This document shows, in pieces, positions 17,229 to 28,053 of a stretch of 64,000 bases of DNA. The stretch spans positions 3,326,501 through 3,390,500 of the forward strand of contig NZ_CP109007.1 in NCBI RefSeq assembly GCF_036226665.1, written 5' to 3'. Position 1 is the stretch's first letter, and every line of letters begins with the position of its first letter. The DNA is from Streptomyces sp. NBC_00691. GTDB lineage: Bacteria > Actinomycetota > Actinomycetes > Streptomycetales > Streptomycetaceae. The notes beneath the pieces were generated by a model. The model saw only the letters and a list, made by a program, of their open reading frames with translations. It made no database searches and was not told the origin of the DNA. The translations under genes and the position numbers were made by a program.

Positions 17229-18536
17229 TCAGGCCTTCTCGTTCCAGACGCGCGGGCGCAGCGCGGTGCCGCTCCTCCCCGACACCGGGGTCCTCACGGC
17301 GAGGAACTGGTTCACGCCGATCCGGTTGCGCTCGAAGGAGACGGCCGAGGCCGCCATGTAGAGCCGCCAGATCCTCGCCCGGCCCGGTGAGGTGAACCGG
17401 ACCGCCCGGTCCCAGTCCCGCTCCAGGTTCGCCACCCAGCGGCGCAGGGTGAGGGCGTAGTGCTCGCGGATCGCCTCCACGTCCCTGACCTCGAAGCCGG
17501 CGTCCTCCAGGGTGCTCAGCGTGCGGCCCATGGGAGCGAGTTCACCGTCGGGGAAGACGTACGCGTCGATGAAGGCGTCGATCTCGTACGCCTCCTCGTC
17601 GGGCTCGGGGCGCCGTGAGATCTGGTGGTTGAGAAGCCGTCCGCCGGGCCTGAGGAGCCCGTACAGGGTGTCGGCGTACTCCCGGTACCGGACGGCGCCG
17701 ACGTGCTCGGCCATGCCGATCGAGGAGATCGCGTCGTACGGGCCGTCCGTGACATCCCGGTAGTCCTGGACGCGGATCTCGATCAGGTCGGTCAGGCCCT
17801 CGTCGGCGATCCGCTTGCGGGCGTACGCGGCCTGCTCGCGGGAGAGGGTGATGCCGACGACCCTGGCGCCGTACTCCCGGGCGGCGTGGAGGGCCATGGA
17901 GCCCCATCCGCAGCCGACGTCGAGGAGCCGGTCGCCCTCCTTCAGGTTCAGCTTGCGGGCGATCAGGTCCAGCTTGTCGCGCTGGGCGTCCTCCAGGGTC
18001 GCGTCGGGGCCGTCGGAGGCCCAGTACGCGCACGAGTAGACCATCGACGGGCCGAGGACCAGCTCGTAGAAGTCGTTGCCCACGTCGTAGTGATGACTGA
18101 TCGCCTGCTTGTCGCGGCGCCGGGTGTGCCGGCCGCCGCTGCGGCCGCGCATCTCCTCGGCCGGCGGCTGCGGCGGCAGCGGCGGACCCGCCAGTCTCAG
18201 CAGGGACGCGGCGGCGGCGCGCAGCCGCGGGTCGCGCGCGGACGCGAGCAGGCCCCTGGTGTCCCCGTCCCGGTCCCAGAGCAGGCCCGATAGCCCGTCC
18301 AGAAGCGCGTAGAGGTCTCCCTCGACGTCCAGCTCCCCGGCCACCCAGGCGCGGGCCAGGCCCAGTTCGCCGGGTTTCCAGATCATCCTCCGCAGGGCGC
18401 GGCGATCGCGGACGATCAGGACGGGGCCGCCCACCGGGCCGGCTTCACTGCCGTCCCAGGCTCGCAGCCGGACCGGGAGCGGTCCGCCCAGCAGCTCCTC
18501 GGCGAGAGTCGTCAGCCGCGACGCGGCGTCGGCCAT
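17229..18536 (-). CDS. Cyclopropane-fatty-acyl-phospholipid synthase-like methyltransferase
   Basis: A 435-residue SAM-dependent enzyme that adds a methylene to unsaturated acyl chains of membrane lipids. The N-terminal domain (about 1-110) precedes a catalytic domain with HHYDVGNDFYELVLG (about 150), the SAM loop LLDVGCGWGSMALHAA (about 195-210), the GITLSREQ segment and SIGMAEHVG. The C-terminal end FERNRIGVNQFLAV is typical. ATG at 18536 is placed after GGAGG; the GTG three codons earlier overlaps that site. Confidence 0.9.
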   Translation of the reverse strand: MADAASRLTTLAEELLGGPLPVRLRAWDGSEAGPVGGPVLIVRDRRALRRMIWKPGELGLARAWVAGELDVEGDLYALLDGLSGLLWDRDGDTRGLLASARDPRLRAAAASLLRLAGPPLPPQPPAEEMRGRSGGRHTRRRDKQAISHHYDVGNDFYELVLGPSMVYSCAYWASDGPDATLEDAQRDKLDLIARKLNLKEGDRLLDVGCGWGSMALHAAREYGARVVGITLSREQAAYARKRIADEGLTDLIEIRVQDYRDVTDGPYDAISSIGMAEHVGAVRYREYADTLYGLLRPGGRLLNHQISRRPEPDEEAYEIDAFIDAYVFPDGELAPMGRTLSTLEDAGFEVRDVEAIREHYALTLRRWVANLERDWDRAVRFTSPGRARIWRLYMAASAVSFERNRIGVNQFLAVRTPVSGRSGTALRPRVWNEKA

Positions 18537-18644
18537 GGTGCACACCTCCGTGATCTCGTGCCCCAGAAATGCTCGTCACCAAGGGAACACCGTCCGTAGG
18601 CGTTTGCAGTCCCGGCACAGCGCAATCAGTCGGCAAAACACGCG

Positions 18645-18680
18645 AAGGGCCGTCCGCACCACGGATGGCGGACGGCCCTT
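18645..18680. terminator. Terminator hairpin between ndh and the CFA-synthase gene
   Basis: Perfect 13-base arms AAGGGCCGTCCGC / GCGGACGGCCCTT with a 10-base loop; TTTTAC follows on the + side. It lies 67 bases past the stop of the leftward NADH dehydrogenase gene. Confidence 0.65.
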
Positions 18681-18691
18681 TTACGGCCTTG

Positions 18692-18747
18692 CGTGTACTG
18701 CTGGTACCGCGTGTACTGCTTGGTCCTGCGTGTCCTGCTGGTCCCGC
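18692..18747. repeat. Three tandem copies of a 17-19-base unit
   Basis: Units of the form GCGTGTACTGCTGGTACC, GCGTGTACTGCTTGGTCCT and GCGTGTCCTGCTGGTCCC follow each other directly, ending at the stop codon of the NADH dehydrogenase gene. They are noncoding and lie between that stop and its terminator. Confidence 0.7.
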
Positions 18748-20127
18748 TTAGGAGGCCTTGGCCTTCTCCTGCGCCGGGGCGGCCGGCGCGGGGGCGGGCT
18801 TGGCCGCCTCGTAGAACTCCTCGCGCGGCGTCTCCATGGCGCCGAGGGAGACCACCTCGCGCTTGAGGAACATCGCGAGGGTCCAGTCGGCGAAGACGCG
18901 GATCTTGCGGTTCCAGGTCGGCATCGCCATGCCGTGGTAGCCACGGTGCATGTACCAGGCGAGACGGCCCTTGAGCTTGATCTTCACCTTGCCCATGACG
19001 ATCATCGCGACGCCCTTGTGCAGGCCGAGGCCGGCGACGGCGCCCTTGTTGGCGTGGCTGTACTCGGCCTGCGGGAAGCCGCGCATGCCGGCCACCACGT
19101 TGTCGCCGAGGACCTTGGCCTGGCGCAGGGCGTGCTGGGCGTTCGGCGGGCACCAGGCGTTCGGGTTGCCCGCCTTGCGGCCGACCATGTCCGGGACCTG
19201 GGCGTTGTCGCCCGCGGCCCAGGCGTAGTCGAGGCCGTTGATCTGGAGCTTCTCGTTGCAGTCCACGTGGCCGCGGGGGCCGAGCGGCAGACCGAAGCGG
19301 GAGAGCGCCGGGTTCGGCTTCACGCCGGCGGTCCACACGATCGTGTTGGAGTCGACCTCGAGGCCGTTCTTCAGCACGACGTGGCCGTCGACGCAGGAGT
19401 CCATGGAGGTCTCGAGGTAGATCTCGATCCCGCGGCTCTCCAGGTGCTCCTTGCCGTACTGGCCGAGCTTGGGGCCCACCTCGGGGAGGATCTTGTCGGC
19501 CGCGTCGACCAGGACGAAGCGCATGTCCTCGCGCGACACGTTCTGGTAGTACTTCGCGGCGTCCCGGGCCAGGTCCTCGACCTCGCCGATGGTCTCCGCG
19601 CCGGCGAAGCCGCCGCCCACGAAGACGAAGGTCAGCGCCTTGCGGCGGACCTCCTCGTCGGTGGTCGAGTCAGCCTTGTCGAGCTGCTCGAGGACGTGGT
19701 TGCGCAGGCCGATGGCCTCCTCGATGCCCTTCATGCCGATGCCCTGCTCGGCGAGGCCGGGGATCGGGAAGGTGCGGGAGACGGCGCCCATCGCGATGAC
19801 GAGGTAGTCGAAAGGCAGCTCGTACGCCTCGCCGACGAGCGGCGCGATCGTGGCGACCTTGCGGTCCTGGTCGATGGTGGTGACCCGGCCGGTGAGCACC
19901 TCGGCTCCGCGCACGACGCGTCGCAGCGGGACGACGACGTGGCGCGGCGAGATGCTGCCGGCGGCGGCTTCGGGGAGGAAGGGCTGGTAGGTCATGTACG
20001 ACCGCGGGTCGACGACCGTGACGGTCGCCTCCGCGTAGCGCATCTTCTTGAGGATGCGCCGAGCTGCGTACAGGCCTACGTACCCGCCGCCTACTACGAG
20101 GATCCTGGGACGCTCCGTGGTGCTCAT
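18748..20127 (-). CDS. ndh: Type II NADH dehydrogenase (NADH:quinone oxidoreductase)
   Basis: A 459-residue single-subunit, non-proton-pumping flavoprotein on the inner face of the membrane that passes electrons from NADH to menaquinone. FAD-binding opening RILVVGGGYVGLYAARRI (residues about 8-25), NADH-binding LTFVFVGGGFAGAETIGEV (about 165-185), and the AAGDNAQVPD motif (about 300) closing the FAD site. The Ala/Pro-rich end is variable. ATG at 20127 fits the family; the upstream in-frame reading to 20229 is unsupported. The 370-base region upstream has TTGTGAA/TTCACA-like elements (see findings). Confidence 0.9.
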   Translation of the reverse strand: MSTTERPRILVVGGGYVGLYAARRILKKMRYAEATVTVVDPRSYMTYQPFLPEAAAGSISPRHVVVPLRRVVRGAEVLTGRVTTIDQDRKVATIAPLVGEAYELPFDYLVIAMGAVSRTFPIPGLAEQGIGMKGIEEAIGLRNHVLEQLDKADSTTDEEVRRKALTFVFVGGGFAGAETIGEVEDLARDAAKYYQNVSREDMRFVLVDAADKILPEVGPKLGQYGKEHLESRGIEIYLETSMDSCVDGHVVLKNGLEVDSNTIVWTAGVKPNPALSRFGLPLGPRGHVDCNEKLQINGLDYAWAAGDNAQVPDMVGRKAGNPNAWCPPNAQHALRQAKVLGDNVVAGMRGFPQAEYSHANKGAVAGLGLHKGVAMIVMGKVKIKLKGRLAWYMHRGYHGMAMPTWNRKIRVFADWTLAMFLKREVVSLGAMETPREEFYEAAKPAPAPAAPAQEKAKAS

Positions 20128-20368
20128 GAGATCGAGTATCCACCCCTCCTGAGGGGGGTGCTCGTGCGCCCCTTCACAAGGTCTCCGGACACCTCTGCTA
20201 CACTCCGCCGCCCACGTGATCCATGTCATGGTGCTGCAAAGGAACCGGGGTGCATGGGCGAACGTTGTTCACCCCTTGTGAACTGGCCCGGAGAGCCTCC
20301 GTTAACGCTGAACCAGGGCACCCGTTCACACGATGGAAACAACGAGCGGATCGGCCCCCGCGCCTGCG

Positions 20369-20432
20369 AAAGGGCCCTGGGGCGCCACCCGGAGGGCCCA
20401 AAGACCCCCCTCGGACGCCACCAGGGCCCTTT
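20369..20432 (-). terminator. Terminator after the ppx gene
   Basis: Arms AAAGGGCCCTGG and CCAGGGCCCTTT enclose a long 40-base loop with its own G/C-rich pairing, 66-129 bases past the stop of the leftward ppx gene. The remaining part of the gap (20128-20368) holds the ndh upstream region and no gene. Confidence 0.55.
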
Positions 20433-20497
20433 TCCTTGTGAAGAACTTCACGAACTTTCCCGGCGACATGGCGTCGGCGGGCGTCGATAGGTGCCCA

Positions 20498-21412
20498 CTA
20501 TGCGACGGATAGGGCGATCCCATCGAGGATGTCGTGCTCGCTGACGACGACCTCGCGGGCCCCGACCCGCTCGACGATCTCCCTGAGGACGATCGCGCCG
20601 GCGATGATCACGTCGACCCGGCCGGGGTGGATGACGGGGATCGCGGCTCGCTCGGCGTGCGTGGAGGCGAGCAGCCGGTCGGTGACCTCGGCGACCTGGG
20701 CGGCGGAGATCCGGGCGTGGTGGATCTTCTCGGAGTCGTACTCCGGGAGCCCGAGGGCGATGGCGGCGACCGTGGTGACCGATCCGGCGAGCCCGACGAG
20801 GGTCTCGGCGGTGCCGATCGGGACGGTCTCCGCGGCCAGGTCGAGCGCGGCCCGGACGTCGGCGCGGATCGCGTCGGCCTCCCCGGCGGTCGGCGGGTCG
20901 TTCCGGACGTGCCGCTCGGTGAGCCGGACGCAGCCGATGTCGACGGAGCGGGCGGCCTCGACGTGCCGGTTGCCGACCACGAACTCGGTCGAGCCGCCGC
21001 CGATGTCCACGACGAGACGGCGGTCGTCGCCGTGCAGCTCGCCGGTGGCGCCGGTGAAGGAGAACGCGGCCTCCTGGTCGCCGGTGATCACCTCGGGCTC
21101 GACGCCGAGGATCTCCACGACCCCGTTCACGAAGTCCGCGCGGTTCTCGGCGTCGCGGGAGGCGGAGGTGGCGACGAAGCGGAGCCTCTCGGCGCCGAGC
21201 TCCTTGATGACCTCGGCGTACGCGCGGCAGGCGGCGAAGGTCCGCTCCAGGGCCTCGGGGGCGAGCCGGCCGGTCTTGTCGACGCCCTGCCCGAGCCGGA
21301 CGATCGTCATCCGCCGGTCCAGCTCGATCAGGTCACCCGTCTCCGGGTGGACGTCGGCGACGAGGAGGCGGATGGAGTTCGTACCGCAGTCGATTCCGGC
21401 GACCCGGGTCAC
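20498..21412 (-). CDS. Exopolyphosphatase / pppGpp phosphohydrolase family (Ppx/GppA)
   Basis: A 304-residue cytoplasmic enzyme of the ASKHA fold. Opening RVAGIDCGTNSIRLLVADV (phosphate-1 loop), a middle LVVDIGGGSTEFV (phosphate-2, about 140) and a GLAGSVTTVAAIALGL segment (adenosine-type loop, about 210). It cuts inorganic polyphosphate or pppGpp; members of this short type (about 300 residues) lack the HD domain. GTG at 21412 overlaps the stop of DUF501 (GTGA), so it is translationally coupled. Confidence 0.92.
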   Translation of the reverse strand: MTRVAGIDCGTNSIRLLVADVHPETGDLIELDRRMTIVRLGQGVDKTGRLAPEALERTFAACRAYAEVIKELGAERLRFVATSASRDAENRADFVNGVVEILGVEPEVITGDQEAAFSFTGATGELHGDDRRLVVDIGGGSTEFVVGNRHVEAARSVDIGCVRLTERHVRNDPPTAGEADAIRADVRAALDLAAETVPIGTAETLVGLAGSVTTVAAIALGLPEYDSEKIHHARISAAQVAEVTDRLLASTHAERAAIPVIHPGRVDVIIAGAIVLREIVERVGAREVVVSEHDILDGIALSVA

Positions 21413-21960
21413 GCGGCCCCCTCCTTCTTCTCCTCGTCCTTGTCCCCGCACGGCGTGACGCAGGCGCCCTTGGCCCACCACTCCGGCAGCATCGCGAGCG
21501 CCTCGTCGCCGAACGGGTTCACGCCCGGTCCGGCGGCCAGCGAGTGGCCGACGAGGACGTGCAGGCACTTCACGCGGTCCGGCATGCCGCCGGCGCTCGG
21601 GAAGCCCTCCAGGACCTCGATCGCGTCACGGCGCGCGATGTAGTCCTCGTGCGCGGCCCGGTAGGCGGCGGCGAGCTCCGGGTCGGTGGCGAGCCGGGCC
21701 TGCATCTCCTTCATGACCCCGTTGGCCTCCAGGGTCCCGATGGCCGAGGCCGCCCGGGGGCAGGTCAGGTAGTACGTGGTCGGGAACGGCGTGCCGTCGG
21801 GGAGCCGGGGCGCGGTCTCGACGACGTCCGGGTTGCCGCACGGGCAGCGGTGCGCGATCGCGCGCAGGCCGCGGGGCGGGCGGCCGAGCTGGAGCTCGAA
21901 GGCGGCGATGTCCCGCTCGGTGGGCTCGGTGCGTTCGGTCTGCGGAGGGGGCGTTTCCAT
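21409..21960 (-). CDS. DUF501 family protein
   Basis: A 183-residue cytoplasmic protein of the actinobacterial DUF501 family, nearly always found between a divIC/ftsB-like gene and ppx, as here. Conserved marks: RPPRGLRAIAHRCPCGNPDVVETAPRL with two cysteines, PFPTTYYLTCPRA, and a late VKCLHVLVGHSLA. Its five-plus cysteines may bind a metal, which is my inference. Function unknown. The start lies 33 bases after the divIC-like stop. Confidence 0.9.
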   Translation of the reverse strand: METPPPQTERTEPTERDIAAFELQLGRPPRGLRAIAHRCPCGNPDVVETAPRLPDGTPFPTTYYLTCPRAASAIGTLEANGVMKEMQARLATDPELAAAYRAAHEDYIARRDAIEVLEGFPSAGGMPDRVKCLHVLVGHSLAAGPGVNPFGDEALAMLPEWWAKGACVTPCGDKDEEKKEGAA

Positions 21961-21993
21961 GTCTGCCTTGCTCGTCTTGGTGCGGAGGAGGGG

Positions 21994-22464
21994 TCAGGGG
22001 CGGTCGGCGTGGTCGACGCCGTCCCAGAGGTTGTCGTACCAGGGGCGGTCCGCCGCGCCCTGGTCGCCGCGGGGCCGTTGCTCCGCGTCGGGGTCGTTCA
22101 CGGTGAAGCCCGTCTCGCCGGGCAGCACGTAGTGGAGGTGCTCGCGGGCGAGGCGGCGGACGTAGGCCGGGTCCTGGAGGCGGGCCTTCTCGTCCCTGAG
22201 TTCCTCGACCCGGCGGGCGGCCTCCGCGGTCCTGCGCTCCTGCTCGGCGATCTCGCCCTGCTGGGAGACGTAGCTCCGCATCGGGTAGGCGAGCGCCACG
22301 ACGAGGGAGCAGACGACCAGGGCGAGGAAGGCCGCGCGGCCGGTGAGCCGGGAGCGGCGGGCCTGGCGGCGGGTCTGGGAGCGGTAGACACGGGCGGCGG
22401 TCTGCTCGCCGAGCAGTCTGATCCGGGTCGCGGTGGAGAACCGGTCCCGGTCCTTCGCGGCCAT
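21994..22464 (-). CDS. Septum formation initiator (DivIC/FtsB-like)
   Basis: A 156-residue single-pass membrane protein: basic N-terminus, one membrane span at about 42-62 (AAFLALVVCSLVVALAYPM), then a coiled coil (EIAEQERRTAEAARRVEELRDEKARL, about 70-95) and the family's conserved DPAYVRRLAREHLHYVLPGE. Part of the FtsL-DivIC-FtsQ division complex. ATG at 22464 follows GGGAGG. Downstream of enolase, as in most actinobacteria. Confidence 0.92.
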   Translation of the reverse strand: MAAKDRDRFSTATRIRLLGEQTAARVYRSQTRRQARRSRLTGRAAFLALVVCSLVVALAYPMRSYVSQQGEIAEQERRTAEAARRVEELRDEKARLQDPAYVRRLAREHLHYVLPGETGFTVNDPDAEQRPRGDQGAADRPWYDNLWDGVDHADRP

Positions 22465-22565
22465 GTCGTGTCGCCTCCCCTGTTCACGCGGACGTCCCCG
22501 CACACGGTACGGGACCGAGTACGGGGACGTACGGAAGCTGCCCTGCGGAGGGGCTCAGCCGTTGA

Positions 22566-24011
<1,446 letters not shown>

Positions 24012-24101
24012 TCAGATCTACCGGCCGGTAACCACGTGGACCGTCCGGTTCCGCCGCGGGCCCCTCCCCTTGTCTCTCCGTACGCCCCCGGAAACGGGGG
24101 A

Positions 24102-24146
24102 ACCCCGGCCCGACGCGCACGGGGGATGGGCGCGTCGGGCCGGGGT
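24102..24146 (-). terminator. Strong hairpin terminator after rpfA
   Basis: Perfect 17-base arms beginning ACCCCGGCCCGACGCGC, with an 11-base loop, located 62-106 bases past the stop of the leftward rpfA gene. Confidence 0.75.
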
Positions 24147-24207
24147 GGTCACCGCGGGAGGGTCGGAGGGGCCGCGCGAGCCGCCGGACTCACGCGGACC
24201 GCCGGGC

Positions 24208-25115
<908 letters not shown>

Positions 25116-25359
25116 GCCGACGGCAGGATTCGGCGTTTCGGTCGACGGGGCCCGCGGTGGCGAGCGGTGATGACCGTAGACACAGACCCACCGGAAGTTC
25201 AAAGAGGCGTATTGCGGAAATATCGCCCCTACTTGCCTTCCGGCGGGGGGTGTTTATGCAGGTGAGAGGTGACAGAAGCAAAGTTTGCGGGCGTGACACG
25301 CCAGTTGGGACGAAGAGACCCATGTCTCACTTGCCCAGAACCGGACATACGCCCCCGAA

Positions 25360-26466
25360 TCACTTCGCCGACGCGGTCGAACCGTTCGTCAGGTCGAGGG
25401 CCTGACCAGGGAGGATGAGGTCCGGATCGAGGCCCACCGTCTGCCGGTTGGCGTCATAGAGGGCGGCCCAGCCTCCGGGGAGTTCGTTCTCCTGTGCAAT
25501 GTCGGACAGATTGTCGCCCGGCTGCACGAGGTAAGCGCCCGACTTGCCCTGACTGTCCGTTGCGTCCGATTCCTTCGGAGCGTCAGTCGACGACTCCTCC
25601 AGGGGGTTTTCGGTGAGCTTGTTGTCCGATGAAGCATGTCTGCCGGAATCGGCAGAACTGTCCGGCTTGCCGGTTTCCTCCGGAGCGGCATCGCCCCGGT
25701 GCTTCCCGGTTCCGGGAGTGGCCGACGACGTGTCATCCGTCGGGCCGCCCGGCGCGGTGGCATCCGGCCCGGTGGGCGTACCGGGCGTAACCGGCGTAAG
25801 GGACTCATCGGGCGCGCCGGGGGTGGTGGGCACGGTCGGGTGGCCCGGGTCGGTCGACACGGAGGGGCTCGTCGGGGTGGTCGGCGAGACGGGAGCGGTC
25901 GGCGAGACGGGCGCGGTGGGCGAAGCCGACTCCGTGGCCTTCTCCGCCTCCTTGAACTCCTTGGACCCCTTCGCCTCCTCCGAGGACCCCTCGGAGGTCC
26001 CGGGAAGACCGGTGGTCCAGTTCGACTCGGGAACAGGCCCCGTGGGGGCCTTGGGGACGCTCGCGGGGCCGGGGTCCACGCCCGGCGACGTGCCGTCGTT
26101 CGTCAGACCGGCGATCGGCGCGCAGGTGGCCCACTCGGTGGAGCCCTTGGCGAGGGCCTTCTCGGCCACCGCGATCTGCTGGGCGCGGCTGGCCAGGTCG
26201 GGGCTGGGCGCGTAGGTCAGACCGCCGTTGCGCTCCCAGCTGTCCTGGGTGAACTGGAGTCCGCCGTACATGCCGTTGCCGAAGTTGGCACTCCACTGGC
26301 CGCCGGACTCGCACTCGGCGACCCGGTCCCAGGTGGCCGCGTCGGCCGCGGAGGCGGATCCGGTGGCGAGCAGCGGCAGTGCCATGGCGGAGCCGGTCAC
26401 ACCCGCGGCGACGACGATTGCGGGGGCCTGACGGGGGCGACGGTGACGTCCGTTCCCGGAACGCAT
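25360..26466 (-). CDS. Second Rpf-domain secreted muralytic enzyme with long linker and LysM
   Basis: A 368-residue secreted enzyme. Signal peptide to about residue 41 (GSASA), Rpf domain at about 42-120 with the catalytic glutamate E53 in AECESGGQW and GNGMYGGLQFTQDSWERNGG. A 190-residue Thr/Pro/Ser-rich linker follows, with short repeats SPTAPVSPTAPVSPTTP. A C-terminal LysM-like domain closes it (YLVQPGDNLSDIAQENELPGGWAALYDANR). ATG 26466 follows AAAGGCGCTCCT; earlier in-frame codons are unsupported. Sits directly upstream of rpfA but with its own 435-base separation; no riboswitch motif is seen before it. It is the rpfC/rpfA-neighbour type of Streptomyces. Confidence 0.88.
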   Translation of the reverse strand: MRSGNGRHRRPRQAPAIVVAAGVTGSAMALPLLATGSASAADAATWDRVAECESGGQWSANFGNGMYGGLQFTQDSWERNGGLTYAPSPDLASRAQQIAVAEKALAKGSTEWATCAPIAGLTNDGTSPGVDPGPASVPKAPTGPVPESNWTTGLPGTSEGSSEEAKGSKEFKEAEKATESASPTAPVSPTAPVSPTTPTSPSVSTDPGHPTVPTTPGAPDESLTPVTPGTPTGPDATAPGGPTDDTSSATPGTGKHRGDAAPEETGKPDSSADSGRHASSDNKLTENPLEESSTDAPKESDATDSQGKSGAYLVQPGDNLSDIAQENELPGGWAALYDANRQTVGLDPDLILPGQALDLTNGSTASAK

Positions 26467-26616
26467 AGGAGCGCCTTTCGCGTGACGACTGTGTGGACGA
26501 GCCGAGTTGCCGAACGTGGCCGACTTACTCAACCAAGTTGACGAACCGAGCTGACCGGGAAGGTAGCCCTATTCGAACGCTCATCACAAGTCGATGCACT
26601 CGCGATCACGTGAAGA

Positions 26617-27969
26617 TCACAGTTCTGACGGTTCATCACTTCGTGGAGGTCGTGCGGAAGGGGAGAACTCCACCGGAAGCGTGCGCAATCCGCGCATGAT
26701 GAGCCCTCCGCGCCACCGCAGTTCCTCCGGTTCGGCGGCAAGTCGCAGGTCCGGCAGCCGGGTCAGCAGGGTCGCGAGCGCGGTCTGTCCCTCCAGCCGC
26801 GCGAGCGGTGCGCCCAGGCAGTAGTGGATGCCGTGCCCGTACCCGAGGTGCTGGTTGTCGCGCCGGGTCAGGTCCAGGGTGTCCGGCCCGTCGAACCGCT
26901 CCGGATCCCGGTCCGCGGCGGCGAGCACCACGAGGACGGGATCGCCCGCCGGGATGTCCTGCCCGCCGAGGGTCAGCGGCTCGGTCGCGTACCGCCAGGT
27001 GGCCATCTCCACCGGCCCGTCGTACCGCAGCAGCTCCTCGATCCCGGTCTCCAGGAGCCCGGTCTCCCCCGCCACCACCGAGGCCTGGAGCAGCTCGCGC
27101 TGCGCGGGGTGGCGCAGGAGCTGGTACATGCCGTTGCCGATGAGGTTGACGGTCGTCTCGAAGCCGGCGAAGAGAAGGATGAAGGCCATGGCGGCGGCCT
27201 CGTTCTCGGTGAGGTGCTCGCCGTGGTCGGAGGCCTTGATGAGCCCCGAGATGAGGTCGTCGGCCCCTTCTTGCCGCAGGCCTTCGCGCTTCCGGTGGAT
27301 CAGCTCGGCGAGGTAGCCGCGCATCTTCTTCACCGACCGCGCGACCCCGCCGCGCGGGCCGCCGCCGTGCCGGATCATCATCCCGGCCCAGTCGCGGAAG
27401 TCGTCCTGGTCCTCCTCGGGCACGCCGAGCAGGTCGCAGATCGCGTAGATGGGGAGCGGGAAGGCGAACTCGTGGATGAGGTCCGCGCTCCCCTTCTCCA
27501 CGAAGGAGTCGATGAGCCGGTCGGTCAACTCCTGTACGCGCGGGGTGAACTCGGCGACCCGGCGCGGGGTGAAGGCCTTCGAGACGAGCCGCCGCAGCCG
27601 GGTGTGGTCCGGAGGGTCGATGTTGAGCAGATGCGTCATCAGCTCGGCCTTGCGCTCGCCCGGAATGCCCGTCTTGCCCTTGGCGTGCGGGGACTCGTCG
27701 TGGTGCGCGGGGTTCTTGGAGAGGCGCTGGTCGGCGAGGGCCTGCCGGGCGTCCCCGTACCGCGTCACCAGCCATGCCTCGACCCCGCTGGGCAGCGTCG
27801 TCCGGTGCACGGGCGCGTGCTCCCGGAGCCAGGCGTACGCGGGGTACGGGTCGCTCGCGAACTCCCAGGTGAAGAGCTCGGGCGCGGGAGGCGCGGACGC
27901 GCCGGCCGGGCCGGTGACGGGGCAGGAAGCGGGCTCGGGGGCGGGGCCGGCGCCGGGGGTGGTGCTCAC
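26617..27969 (-). CDS. Cytochrome P450 (CYP107-like)
   Basis: A 450-residue soluble haem monooxygenase. The haem cysteine is C384 in GYGHGIHYCLGAPLAR; the I-helix oxygen-binding motif is LLFAGFETT; the K-helix motif appears as EELLR, followed by the conserved TWRYATEPL strand. Position beside the two rpf genes matches the P450 known as CYP107U1 in S. coelicolor, reported to be needed for sporulation; that identity is from gene order and family resemblance. Substrate unknown; electrons must come from a ferredoxin coded elsewhere. Divergent from the flavohaemoglobin across 84 bases. Confidence 0.92.
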   Translation of the reverse strand: MSTTPGAGPAPEPASCPVTGPAGASAPPAPELFTWEFASDPYPAYAWLREHAPVHRTTLPSGVEAWLVTRYGDARQALADQRLSKNPAHHDESPHAKGKTGIPGERKAELMTHLLNIDPPDHTRLRRLVSKAFTPRRVAEFTPRVQELTDRLIDSFVEKGSADLIHEFAFPLPIYAICDLLGVPEEDQDDFRDWAGMMIRHGGGPRGGVARSVKKMRGYLAELIHRKREGLRQEGADDLISGLIKASDHGEHLTENEAAAMAFILLFAGFETTVNLIGNGMYQLLRHPAQRELLQASVVAGETGLLETGIEELLRYDGPVEMATWRYATEPLTLGGQDIPAGDPVLVVLAAADRDPERFDGPDTLDLTRRDNQHLGYGHGIHYCLGAPLARLEGQTALATLLTRLPDLRLAAEPEELRWRGGLIMRGLRTLPVEFSPSARPPRSDEPSEL

Positions 27970-28053
27970 TCCCCGACCGTACAGGGCGGTCCGGAAGGTG
28001 AGGTCTGTCGGATCCTGTGATCAAGAAGGGGGTGGTGCCCTAGATTCTTGTCG

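Noticed and set aside
18535..20490. A 651-residue rightward reading opposite ndh
   Set aside because: It is antisense to a well-supported flavoprotein gene, with no motif.
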